NCBI GenBank assembly: GCA_964460665.1
Contig: CAYWSL010000003.1
Coordinates: forward strand, 21,995 to 85,994
Length of the DNA: 64,000 nucleotides
Source of the DNA: K23-9 sp964460665
Lineage (GTDB): Bacteria > Planctomycetota > Planctomycetia > Pirellulales > Pirellulaceae
Reading direction: 5' to 3'
The notes under the pieces were generated by a model. The model did not search any database, had not been told where the DNA came from, and saw only the letters and a program-made list of their open reading frames with translations. Shown one piece after another: positions 45,199 to 53,241 of the stretch; position 1 is the stretch's first letter; each line of letters begins with the position of its first letter. A program made the translations under genes and the position numbers.

Positions 45199-47166
45199 AT
45201 GAAGCCGTTTGTTGTTGCCACATTCCTTATTCTGGGCATCGCCCCTATCCAAACGCTGGAAGTCGGGCGTGCGCAGGAAGCCACGTTCATTCACCCTGGT
45301 GTCACCCATACGCAGGCCAGCATCGATTTTGTGAAAGGCAAAATTGCTTCGGGCGAGGAGCCTTGGACGTCGGCGTGGAAGGGCTTACAAGCTTCTCGCC
45401 ACGCGAGTCTTGATTGGCGGCCCCAGGCTCGCGCCCATGTTGAACGCGGCGCATCGAACGACCCCGATATCGGATCGTCGGAATTTTCGAATGACGGAAT
45501 CGCAGCGTACCACCATGCCTTGTTGTGGGCATTGAATGGCAAGGAGTTGCATGCGAAGAAAGCCGCCGAGATTCTGAATGCCTGGTCAGGAAAACTTGAA
45601 ACGATTTCTAATCACGACGCGCGGTTGCTGATCGGAATGGACGGCTACGAGTATTGCGATGCCGCCGAATTACTGAAACACACTTGGGACGGCTGGCCGA
45701 AGACAGAACAACAGCAGTTCGCCAAGATGTTGCGAACTGTATTTTACCCGGTCATTAAAGACTTCTATCCATCGGCCAACGGTAACTGGGACGCCTCGAT
45801 GCTGCAGACAATGCTGGCGATGGGCGTTCACCTGGACGACCGAGCAATGTTTGATCGCGGTGTGGATTACTATTTGAACGGCAAAGGCAATGGCGCCGTT
45901 CGAAACTACTTCAAGCCATCAGGTCAATGCCAAGAAACCGGCCGGGATCAAGCACACACGCAAATGGGACTCGACTTTCTGGCCTGCACTTGCGAGATCG
46001 CGTGGAATCAAGGCCAAGATCTTTATAAAGCCTACGACAACCGTTTGCTGAGAGGGTTCGAGTACACAGCAAAATACAATCTGGGTTTCGATGTGCCCTA
46101 CGAACCGTATCGCAGTTTCGAGGGACGGTATCACTATAAATCCATCTCGGATAACAGTCGCGGACGGCTACGTCCCATGTATGAAAAGGTGCTGAACCAT
46201 TACACGAACCGAAAGACGTTGAAGGCCGATTTTACAAGTCAGGCAGTGATGAAACTGCGCGAGGACTCTAAGCGTATCGTTCCACGCAACGATGAAGCGC
46301 GNNNNNNNNNNNNNNNNNNNNNNNNNNNNNNNNNNNNNNNNNNNNNNNNNNNNNNNNNNNNNNNNNNNNNNNNNNNNNNNNNNNNNNNNNNNNNNNNNNN
46401 NCGCAACGATGAGGCCCGTGATGATGAAAGTCGCAGCGATGAAGCACGCAAAGACGAATCACGCGATAAAGTTCGCGACGACAAGAGTAGAAGACGCCGC
46501 AGGTCACGGCGCAGCCGTTCGTCGGCACTGGGCACGTTGATGTTCTCTGGTCAATCGGCAGACGCTTTGCGGTCTCAGGCGATTACTAACAAGCCAACGG
46601 TGATTTGCTTCGGCGATAGCATCACAAACCGAGGCTACTACAACATTCTGAGCAAACTATTGGATGTCGAAGCCGTTAACGCTGGCGTGGGCGGTAACTC
46701 CACAGCCAAAGCACTACGTCGACTATCCAGTGATGTTCTAGACAAAGCCCCCGACTTCGTGGTGGTTCTGTTCGGAACGAATGACTTGAGGGCTGACGCC
46801 GAGAAAGTGTTTGTACCGCTTGAGAAGTACCGGGCGAACCTAAGCACCATCGTCGATCGCTGCCAAGAAGGCGGCGCGGCCGTTGTTCTTTGCACGCTTC
46901 CGCCAATTGACCACGATGCGTTCTTCACACGTCATGAACGGGCGGCATTCGACGCTCACGGCGGCTTGACCAAGATGATTGATTCCTATCGCGATACTGC
47001 TCGCGATGTCGCTAAAGACCAAGGAGTTCCGTTGGTAGATCTAAACGCTCTACTGGCAAAAGAACCGCAGTGGATCAGCAAAGATGGCGTGCACCCCAGC
47101 GAAAAAGGAACTGCGATCATCGCGAAGCACGTTGCTGACGCATTAGCACCGCTGCTGACGAAGTGA
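45199..47166 (+). CDS. Alginate-lyase-like domain fused to an SGNH hydrolase
   Basis: About 655 residues with the gap counted as written. A signal peptide (1-26) precedes an alginate-lyase family alpha-toroid of about 370 residues (IAAYHHALLWALNG, HDARLLIGMDGYEYCDAAELL, NGNWDASMLQTMLAMG, GQCQETGRDQAHTQMGL with a likely catalytic His/Tyr set). A charged Arg/Asp/Glu/Ser pentapeptide linker contains the 100-N gap. The last 200 residues are an SGNH/GDSL hydrolase: FGDSITNRG with the nucleophilic Ser near 474, GVGGNS, FGTND and DGVHPS with the Asp-His pair. Lyase plus deacetylase or esterase in one chain suggests use of an acetylated polyuronate. The frame is kept across the placeholder, but the true linker length is unknown. 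Confidence 0.8.
   Translation: MKPFVVATFLILGIAPIQTLEVGRAQEATFIHPGVTHTQASIDFVKGKIASGEEPWTSAWKGLQASRHASLDWRPQARAHVERGASNDPDIGSSEFSNDGIAAYHHALLWALNGKELHAKKAAEILNAWSGKLETISNHDARLLIGMDGYEYCDAAELLKHTWDGWPKTEQQQFAKMLRTVFYPVIKDFYPSANGNWDASMLQTMLAMGVHLDDRAMFDRGVDYYLNGKGNGAVRNYFKPSGQCQETGRDQAHTQMGLDFLACTCEIAWNQGQDLYKAYDNRLLRGFEYTAKYNLGFDVPYEPYRSFEGRYHYKSISDNSRGRLRPMYEKVLNHYTNRKTLKADFTSQAVMKLREDSKRIVPRNDEAXXXXXXXXXXXXXXXXXXXXXXXXXXXXXXXXXXRNDEARDDESRSDEARKDESRDKVRDDKSRRRRRSRRSRSSALGTLMFSGQSADALRSQAITNKPTVICFGDSITNRGYYNILSKLLDVEAVNAGVGGNSTAKALRRLSSDVLDKAPDFVVVLFGTNDLRADAEKVFVPLEKYRANLSTIVDRCQEGGAAVVLCTLPPIDHDAFFTRHERAAFDAHGGLTKMIDSYRDTARDVAKDQGVPLVDLNALLAKEPQWISKDGVHPSEKGTAIIAKHVADALAPLLTK
46285..46488. 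repeat. 15-bp repeat coding for RxDE[A/S], interrupted by an assembly gap
   Basis: Pentapeptides RNDEA, RDDES, RSDEA and RKDES follow one another after the gap, then a degenerate tail (RDKV, RDDKS). RNDEA also occurs just before the gap. The 100 N at 46302-46401 therefore replace more copies of this coding array. Confidence 0.85.
46302..46401. other. Assembly gap, 100 N, inside a coding repeat
   Basis: Placeholder inside the linker of the lyase-SGNH gene. With 100 N the reading frame happens to remain open, which does not prove the size. Confidence 0.9.
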
Positions 47167-47210
47167 ACAAAAACCATTTACACAACAAACTAACTGAAAG
47201 CATCGACGTA

Positions 47211-48599
47211 ATGATCTACCCGCGAATTTCTTTCCTGCATTGCCTGATCGGGTTTGTCCTTTGTGTTTCAGGGACGAATACTCTGATGGCACAGTCCAGC
47301 GAGTCCAAGCCGAATGTGCTTTTCATTTCGATCGACGACCTGAACGACTGGCCGCGGTTCATGGGACGCTACCCCGATGCCATCACTCCGAACATGGACC
47401 GCCTGGCCGAACAAGGTGTCGTGTTCACCAATGCTCATTGCACCTATCCACTTTGCGGACCGTCGCGCGCGAGCATCTTCTCTGGATTGAGCCTCCCGTC
47501 GCTTGGTGGTTACAAGGGGCAATTCAAAGATGCCGAAGTCCAGGAGATCGCGGAATCGAAAGGTTCCAAACTACTGCACACGTACTTCAGCGATCACGAC
47601 TACAAAACCATGGCAGTGGGCAAGTTAATGCACCGGCATGTGCCCAAAGACAGCGTGGATCTTTCTGGCGGGCGCGGCGATTGGAATAAGCTGCCCGGTG
47701 GCAAAAAAGTCAACTGGAAAAGCAAGAAGACGTTGACCGACTGGGGACCTTACCCTGGCAAGGACAGCGACATGAGCGATCACCAGGCTGCCACTTGGGC
47801 GATCGAACAATTGGAAAAGAAGCACGAGAAGCCATTTCTTCTGATGACTGGGTTCGTGCGTCCGCACGTTCCCTGGCATGTGCCGCAGAAATGGTACGAC
47901 CTGTACCCCGAGCCTGACACAATCACGCTTCCGGCGTACGACAAAGATGACCTGGACGACGTTTCCGACGCCGCGCGTGACACGATCAACGACGGTTACC
48001 CGCGAACCGAGTGGGCCAAGAGCGAAGGCAATTGGAAGGAAATTTTACATAGCTACCTAGCCTGCATCTCCTTTGTGGACGCCCAGGTCGGGCGCGTGCT
48101 GACAGCCCTCGAGGCGAGTCCCTACAAAGACAACACGATTGTCGTCCTGTGGTCTGACCACGGCTATCACATGGGCGAAAAGAATACGTTCCAAAAACAC
48201 ACCGCATGGGAACGCTCCTCTCGATCACCACTGATCATCTCTGCCCCCAATATCCAGTCCGGGCGCTGTAGTCGTGCGGTAAGCCTGCTGGATCTGTATC
48301 CAACGTTGCTTGACATGTGCGACTTGCCAGCAAATGACAAGTGCGAAGGACGCAGCATTCAACCGCTAGTACAGAACCCGCAGACACCGTGGCCGTATCC
48401 AGCGATCATTCATTGCCGGCGCGGGCACGAGGTGGTTCAAACAGAAACGCATCGCTACATTCGTTACAACGACGGCAGCGAAGAGCTCTATGATCACACC
48501 AGCGATCCCGACGAATGGACGAACCTGATCGGCTCGCCAGAAAACATGGCGATCAAGGAACAGCTGGAAAAGCACCTGCCGGAACCGGTCGCGAAATGA
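47211..48599 (+). CDS. Iduronate-2-sulfatase-like sulfatase
   Basis: A 462-residue exported sulfatase. Signal peptide 1-28, then PNVLFISIDDLNDW (metal Asp pair D42-D43) and HCTYPLCGPSR with C82 as the formylglycine precursor. DLNDW and CGPSR are typical of the iduronate-2-sulfatase group. MAVGKLMHRH, MTGFVRPHVPWHVPQKW and WSDHGYHMGEKNTFQKHTAWERS are further group blocks. It lies 44 bases after the lyase-SGNH gene, so both probably act on one sulfated uronate-containing polysaccharide. A GTG at 47163 overlapping the previous stop codon is in frame, but the leader starts at ATG 47211. Confidence 0.92.
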   Translation: MIYPRISFLHCLIGFVLCVSGTNTLMAQSSESKPNVLFISIDDLNDWPRFMGRYPDAITPNMDRLAEQGVVFTNAHCTYPLCGPSRASIFSGLSLPSLGGYKGQFKDAEVQEIAESKGSKLLHTYFSDHDYKTMAVGKLMHRHVPKDSVDLSGGRGDWNKLPGGKKVNWKSKKTLTDWGPYPGKDSDMSDHQAATWAIEQLEKKHEKPFLLMTGFVRPHVPWHVPQKWYDLYPEPDTITLPAYDKDDLDDVSDAARDTINDGYPRTEWAKSEGNWKEILHSYLACISFVDAQVGRVLTALEASPYKDNTIVVLWSDHGYHMGEKNTFQKHTAWERSSRSPLIISAPNIQSGRCSRAVSLLDLYPTLLDMCDLPANDKCEGRSIQPLVQNPQTPWPYPAIIHCRRGHEVVQTETHRYIRYNDGSEELYDHTSDPDEWTNLIGSPENMAIKEQLEKHLPEPVAK

Positions 48600-49068
48600 C
48601 TCTTAGCATCTCGCTGAGATTGTTGCGTTAAACACGATGGACCACTTCCTTAACGCTCTCCAGCACATCTTCGTTTTCGCGGTCGTTGGACTTTCTGGGG
48701 ACTTTCTGGNNNNNNNNNNNNNNNNNNNNNNNNNNNNNNNNNNNNNNNNNNNNNNNNNNNNNNNNNNNNNNNNNNNNNNNNNNNNNNNNNNNNNNNNNNN
48801 NNNNNNNNNGGACTTTCTGGGGACTTTCTGGCTGAGGCTTCGCTAGTACATTTGGCCATCTGTCGTAGTCAAAATCAACTACCGCTGTAGCGGTAGGTGT
48901 TCCCACGCAAGAGCTGAGTTTCACGACAGCTTGCGAGCCAATTCTCTCTTGATACTTCTATCAAGAGAGAATTGTCCTAATTGGTCTGTACGCCCATCGC
49001 GCCCAGAGGTTTCAATGGTGACATTGTGTTGGAGACGAGGTTTGTCATAGGCGATTGGGCGGGAACTT
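48600..49068. other. Intergenic region with tandem repeat and assembly gap
   Basis: 469 bases as written, of which 100 are N. It contains the GGACTTTCTGG array and, further on, the inverted pair CTCTCTTGAT/ATCAAGAGAG near 48943-48968. No gene is supported. Confidence 0.5.
48688..48831. repeat. 11-bp tandem repeat around an assembly gap
   Basis: GGACTTTCTGG occurs twice before (48688-48709) and twice after (48810-48831) the 100 N at 48710-48809. The last two units before and the first two after are identical, so the gap is again a collapsed array. Confidence 0.9.
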
Positions 49069-50721
49069 TTGGAGAGAGTCATCAAGATCACTCACGGAAC
49101 TCGCGTTATCACCCTTTTCGAAGCATCGCTCTGCGTCGCTTTGATACTTGGCGCGAGTGGCTGCAGTGTTCTGAAGAAGCGAAAGCAAGTGGACCTTGGT
49201 GTGGTCTACAACGAACTCGCACAGCTTCCCGATCATCAGCGGAACCCTGTGATTGTGGTGCCTGGGATTCTTGGTTCTCGGCTAGTTGATGAGCCAACGG
49301 GCGACAAGGTCTGGGGAGAGATGGGGCCAACCGGAGCCAATCCTTTTCGCACCAGTACGCTGACCGAATTGGCGCTGCCGATGCGGCATGGTGTTCCGCT
49401 GCGTCAACTGCGCGACAAAGTCCACAGCGATGGCCCGCTAGACGAGATGATATTCAAGTTTTTTGGTGTTCCGCTGCGCGTCAATGCCTATGGCCAGATT
49501 CTGGCGGCGATGGGCGTCGGCGGATACCGTGACCAAGACATCCATGGTTCATCCGAAGTCGACTATGGCAGCGAACATTTTACGTGCTTTCAGTTCGACT
49601 ACGACTGGCGACGTGACATCAGTGAAACGGCTTCGGATCTGCATCGTTTCATCGAAGAAAAGGAAGCCTACACTCGGCAACAGTACCGCGAACGATACGG
49701 AATTGAGAACGCGGACATTCAATTTGACATCGTCGCACACTCGATGGGCGGACTCGTTACGCGATACTATCTGCGCTACGGTGACCAAGTTTTACCCGAT
49801 GACGGCTCGGCACCCAAGTTGACGTGGGCGGGAACGGACAAGGTTGGACGCGCGATCTTGATTGGAACCCCCAACGCAGGTTCGACCAAAACAATCAACG
49901 AAATGAAGGACGGGATGCAACTGGCAAGTTTTCTGCCAAGGTTCCCACCGGCGGTCATTGGCACGATGCCAGCTGCCTACCAATTGTTACCACGAACCCG
50001 AAACCTTGCTCTGGTCAATGCGAAGGGCGAAGCCTTGGATGTGCTGGATCCTGAAACTTGGACAAGGTTCAAATGGGGTTTGGCGGATCCAAAGCAAGAT
50101 CGCCAATTAAAGAAACTACTGCCCAACACGAATGCAGCTCAAAGACGCCGTATCGCGCTGGATCATCAATTCAAATGCTTGGTTCGCGCTCGTCAATTCC
50201 ACGACAGTATGGATGTGCCAGCCGCCTTGCCCCCGGGTATCGAAATGCATTTGTACGCGGGCGACGCAAAAGAAACACTGGATGTTTTGGTGGCCGACAC
50301 TACCAAAGGAAAGATCATCAAAGAGAAGATGGCTGCTGGCGATGGCACGGTGACTCGGACGAGTGCGGTTTCGGAAGAACGCGATGCGGAAGGTGTTCGC
50401 TACAACATTCCGTGGAACAGCAAAACGTTTCTTTCCAGTGATCACATTGGGCTGACTCGTGATCGAACTTTTGTTGACAACGTGTTAAGCCGCATGCTGG
50501 AGCACTCATCGCCGAACATAGTCGCTCCACGTGAACCGACACCGGCTGTGCCGGTCGTAGTTCCAATGGAAGTTCCAGTCGACGAGATCCTTCATTTACA
50601 GCCAGCCCTCATGGATCCCGATGTCGTGTCCAGTGAAGAGCTTCCTAGCGTGCCGCCGCCCCAGCTTCCACAGCCTGAACTGGAAAAGTCATTTTCAGAC
50701 GTGTTGATGGACTTGGAATGA
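49069..50721 (+). CDS. LCAT/phospholipase-like alpha/beta hydrolase lipoprotein
   Basis: A 550-residue enzyme of the lecithin:cholesterol acyltransferase-like group. A hydrophobic leader ends in the lipobox LGASGC (Cys32), so it should be a lipoprotein. NPVIVVPGILGSRLVD is the oxyanion strand, FQFDYDWRRD the conserved Asp region and VAHSMGGLVTRYYL holds the nucleophilic Ser225. SSDHIGLT near 460 is the likely His. The Pro-rich C terminus is low-complexity. Family members act on phospholipids or acyl esters; the substrate here is unknown. The start is a TTG at 49069: the frame is closed by a stop codon at 49048 and no ATG precedes the leader. Its last four bases overlap the next gene (ATGA). 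Confidence 0.8.
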   Translation: MERVIKITHGTRVITLFEASLCVALILGASGCSVLKKRKQVDLGVVYNELAQLPDHQRNPVIVVPGILGSRLVDEPTGDKVWGEMGPTGANPFRTSTLTELALPMRHGVPLRQLRDKVHSDGPLDEMIFKFFGVPLRVNAYGQILAAMGVGGYRDQDIHGSSEVDYGSEHFTCFQFDYDWRRDISETASDLHRFIEEKEAYTRQQYRERYGIENADIQFDIVAHSMGGLVTRYYLRYGDQVLPDDGSAPKLTWAGTDKVGRAILIGTPNAGSTKTINEMKDGMQLASFLPRFPPAVIGTMPAAYQLLPRTRNLALVNAKGEALDVLDPETWTRFKWGLADPKQDRQLKKLLPNTNAAQRRRIALDHQFKCLVRARQFHDSMDVPAALPPGIEMHLYAGDAKETLDVLVADTTKGKIIKEKMAAGDGTVTRTSAVSEERDAEGVRYNIPWNSKTFLSSDHIGLTRDRTFVDNVLSRMLEHSSPNIVAPREPTPAVPVVVPMEVPVDEILHLQPALMDPDVVSSEELPSVPPPQLPQPELEKSFSDVLMDLE

Positions 50722-51524
50722 CAGAGCAAAACGAAAAACAAAACACAGAAGGTTGGGACGTTGGGTTCGACCGAACCCCGTCAATTCAGTTTCATGAAAA
50801 CGGCTCTGTAGAAATTTGCAATGTCCGCAACTTTCGATACGAATGCGATGGTAGTCACGAGGCTTGCTGGGAAACGCGAACATACGATCTGCAGACGACG
50901 CGTTTTGTAGATTTCATTGTCGTGCCATTTGCCAAACGCAGGGACCTTGCTCATACGATGGTGAGTTTCGGGTTTAGTGACGGACGCTACTTGTCGATCT
51001 CGGTCGAAGCGAGACGTAAAGTTGGGCAAGTTTATTCGGTAATAAAAGGCATCTTTCGTGCCTACCCGTTGACCTATGTGATCGCAGATGAACGCGATGT
51101 GATTGGGCATCGCACCGAATTTCGTGGCGACGAGGTGCATCTGTATCGCTCAGCGGCGACTGCGGAGGAATCCGCTAGCTTTCTGCGAAGCATGCTTCAG
51201 CGTGCCGATGAACTTCACCGAGAGCCTGAAAACTACAACACTCTATGGAACAACTGCCTGACCAATTTGCGTGACCACGTGAATGCGGTCTGGCCTGGTC
51301 GGGCTCCTTGGCATTGGGAAGTCCTTCTATCGGGGCATGCGGACCATTTGGCCTATAAACTCGGGCTATTGAAACACGACCAGTCATTCGAGACAATTTC
51401 TAAACTTGCCACCATCAATGATCTCTCGAAAGGCCAATGGCATCGAGACGACTTTTCCCATCTGATTCGGACTCGGCTTGGCGAATATTGCCCAAACGTT
51501 CCGTCCAATTCCAACAACCAGTAG
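50718..51524 (+). CDS. DUF4105 protein
   Basis: 268 residues without signal peptide or membrane segment. Typical DUF4105 blocks: VDFIVVPFAKRRDLAHTMVS with FGFSDGRYLSISVEAR, YVIADERDVIGHRTEF, and YNTLWNNCLTNLRDHVN, where the NNC segment carries the conserved Cys. In this family a Cys-peptidase-like site is suspected but not proven. Start ATG at 50718 overlaps the TGA of the LCAT-like gene, so the pair is translationally coupled; both may act on the same envelope lipid or peptide substrate (inference). Confidence 0.8.
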   Translation: MTEQNEKQNTEGWDVGFDRTPSIQFHENGSVEICNVRNFRYECDGSHEACWETRTYDLQTTRFVDFIVVPFAKRRDLAHTMVSFGFSDGRYLSISVEARRKVGQVYSVIKGIFRAYPLTYVIADERDVIGHRTEFRGDEVHLYRSAATAEESASFLRSMLQRADELHREPENYNTLWNNCLTNLRDHVNAVWPGRAPWHWEVLLSGHADHLAYKLGLLKHDQSFETISKLATINDLSKGQWHRDDFSHLIRTRLGEYCPNVPSNSNNQ

Positions 51525-51529
51525 TATCC

Positions 51530-53170
51530 ATGAAAGCTTCCGACCTATTCATTCAAGCCTTGGAAAGCGAAGGCGTGGAATACATCTTTGGAATCCCGGG
51601 CGAAGAGAACCTTGACTTCCTTGATTCACTTTCGCGATCCAACATCAAACTGATCCTGACCCGCCACGAACAGGCTGCCGGATTCATGGCGGCGACTTAC
51701 GGACGGTTGACCGGCAAGGCGGGTGTTTGCTTGTCGACGCTTGGTCCTGGTGCGACCAACTTTGTGACCGCTGCCGCTTACGCGCAGCTCGGTGGCATGC
51801 CGATGATGATGATCACCGGCCAAAAACCGGTCAAGCGCAGCAAGCAAGGTCAGTTTCAGATCGTTGACGTCGTCGCGATGATGGAACCGCTGACGAAGTA
51901 CACACAGCAATTGGTCAGCGGCGCGAATATTCCATCGCGCGTTCGCGAAGCCTTTCGTTTGGCCCAGGAAGAAAAGCCCGGCGCGGTCCACCTGGAACTC
52001 CCCGAAGACATTGCCGCCGAAGATACCGATGAAAAGTTGCTGCCTGCCAGCCTCGCCCGGCGACCGATCGCCGAAGCCAAGTCGATTCAAGCAGCAGTCG
52101 ATCGTTTAGAAAAAGCAAAGCACCCGCTGTTGATCGTTGCCGGTGGTGCCAACCGCAAGATGACTTGCAATACGCTGCGAACGTTCATCGACAAGTTCGG
52201 CATCCCTTTTGTCACCACTCAAATGGGCAAAGGCGTCGTTGACGAACGCGATCCATTGTTCATGGGCAACGCCGCGCTGTCAGGAGGCGACTTTGTGCAC
52301 CGTGCGATCGAAGCGGCTGACTTGATCATCAACATTGGGCATGACGTCGTCGAAAAGCCGCCGTTCTTCATGCACGCCGATGGCGTCGAAGTCATCCATG
52401 TCAACTTCTCGTCCGCTGCGGTCGACCCCGTGTACTTCCCGCAGGTCGAAGTCATCGGTGACATTGCCAACAGCATTTGGCAAATTGGCGAACTGCTAAA
52501 GAAACAATCGCATTGGGATTTTGCTCGCTTCATGGAAGTCCGCGAGCACGGTGATGCTCAGCTGGCCGAAGGTGCCGATGACGATCGCTTTCCGATCTAC
52601 CCACAGCGTCTGGTTGCTGACGTTCGCGAGGCGGTTGAAAAACAAGGCATCATCTGTTTGGACAACGGCGTCTACAAAATCTGGTTCGCCAGAAATTATC
52701 GCGCCCACTCGCCTAATTCCGTCTTGCTGGACAATGCGCTGGCAACGATGGGTGCTGGACTGCCGTCGGCGATGGCGTCGAAGTTGGTTCACCCCGATCG
52801 CAGCGTGACTGCAATTTGCGGTGACGGCGGATTCATGATGAACTCGCAAGAACTGGAAACGTGCGTGCGACTGAATCTGCACTTGGTGGTCATCATCTTG
52901 CGTGACAACGCGTACGGGATGATCAAGTGGAAACAGGCCAACATGGGACTAGCGAACTTTGGTTTGGACTACGGCAACCCAGATTTCTTGAAGTACGCCG
53001 AAAGTTATGGGGCCAATGGGTATCGTGTTGGCAGTTCCGCCGAGTTGCTGCCGCTGCTGCAAAAGTGCCACGCGGAACATGGCGTTCACGTGATCGAAGT
53101 CCCCGTTGATTACTCGGACAACGATCGAATCCTCAATCACGAAATCAAAACTCGCAGCGCCGCGATCTAA
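51530..53170 (+). CDS. Acetolactate-synthase-like TPP enzyme
   Basis: A 546-residue thiamine-diphosphate enzyme with the ilvB-type three-domain plan. The catalytic Glu is E47 in LTRHEQAAGFMAATYGR. The central FAD/Rossmann-like domain spans about 190-330, and GDGGFMMNSQELET near 430 is the TPP-magnesium motif. LDNALATMGAGLPSAMAS is also typical. It condenses two 2-oxo acids, normally pyruvate to acetolactate. No regulatory small subunit gene is next to it; an aldehyde dehydrogenase follows after 71 bases, so a non-biosynthetic role is possible. ATG 51530 is chosen because an upstream in-frame start would overlap the DUF4105 gene. Confidence 0.85.
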   Translation: MKASDLFIQALESEGVEYIFGIPGEENLDFLDSLSRSNIKLILTRHEQAAGFMAATYGRLTGKAGVCLSTLGPGATNFVTAAAYAQLGGMPMMMITGQKPVKRSKQGQFQIVDVVAMMEPLTKYTQQLVSGANIPSRVREAFRLAQEEKPGAVHLELPEDIAAEDTDEKLLPASLARRPIAEAKSIQAAVDRLEKAKHPLLIVAGGANRKMTCNTLRTFIDKFGIPFVTTQMGKGVVDERDPLFMGNAALSGGDFVHRAIEAADLIINIGHDVVEKPPFFMHADGVEVIHVNFSSAAVDPVYFPQVEVIGDIANSIWQIGELLKKQSHWDFARFMEVREHGDAQLAEGADDDRFPIYPQRLVADVREAVEKQGIICLDNGVYKIWFARNYRAHSPNSVLLDNALATMGAGLPSAMASKLVHPDRSVTAICGDGGFMMNSQELETCVRLNLHLVVIILRDNAYGMIKWKQANMGLANFGLDYGNPDFLKYAESYGANGYRVGSSAELLPLLQKCHAEHGVHVIEVPVDYSDNDRILNHEIKTRSAAI

Positions 53171-53241
53171 ACGCTCTTTGGGTTACCAGTTGAAGTCGAT
53201 TGAGCAGTCTTGCCCTAAAACACCATACACCGAACAACACA

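Noticed and set aside
48628..48924. Open frames running through the third gap on both strands.
   Set aside because: They consist of translated GGACTTTCTGG repeats and N placeholders, with no start or domain support.
51530..53170. Sulfoacetaldehyde acetyltransferase (Xsc) for taurine use.
   Set aside because: No phosphate acetyltransferase or taurine genes nearby, and the motifs read as acetolactate synthase.
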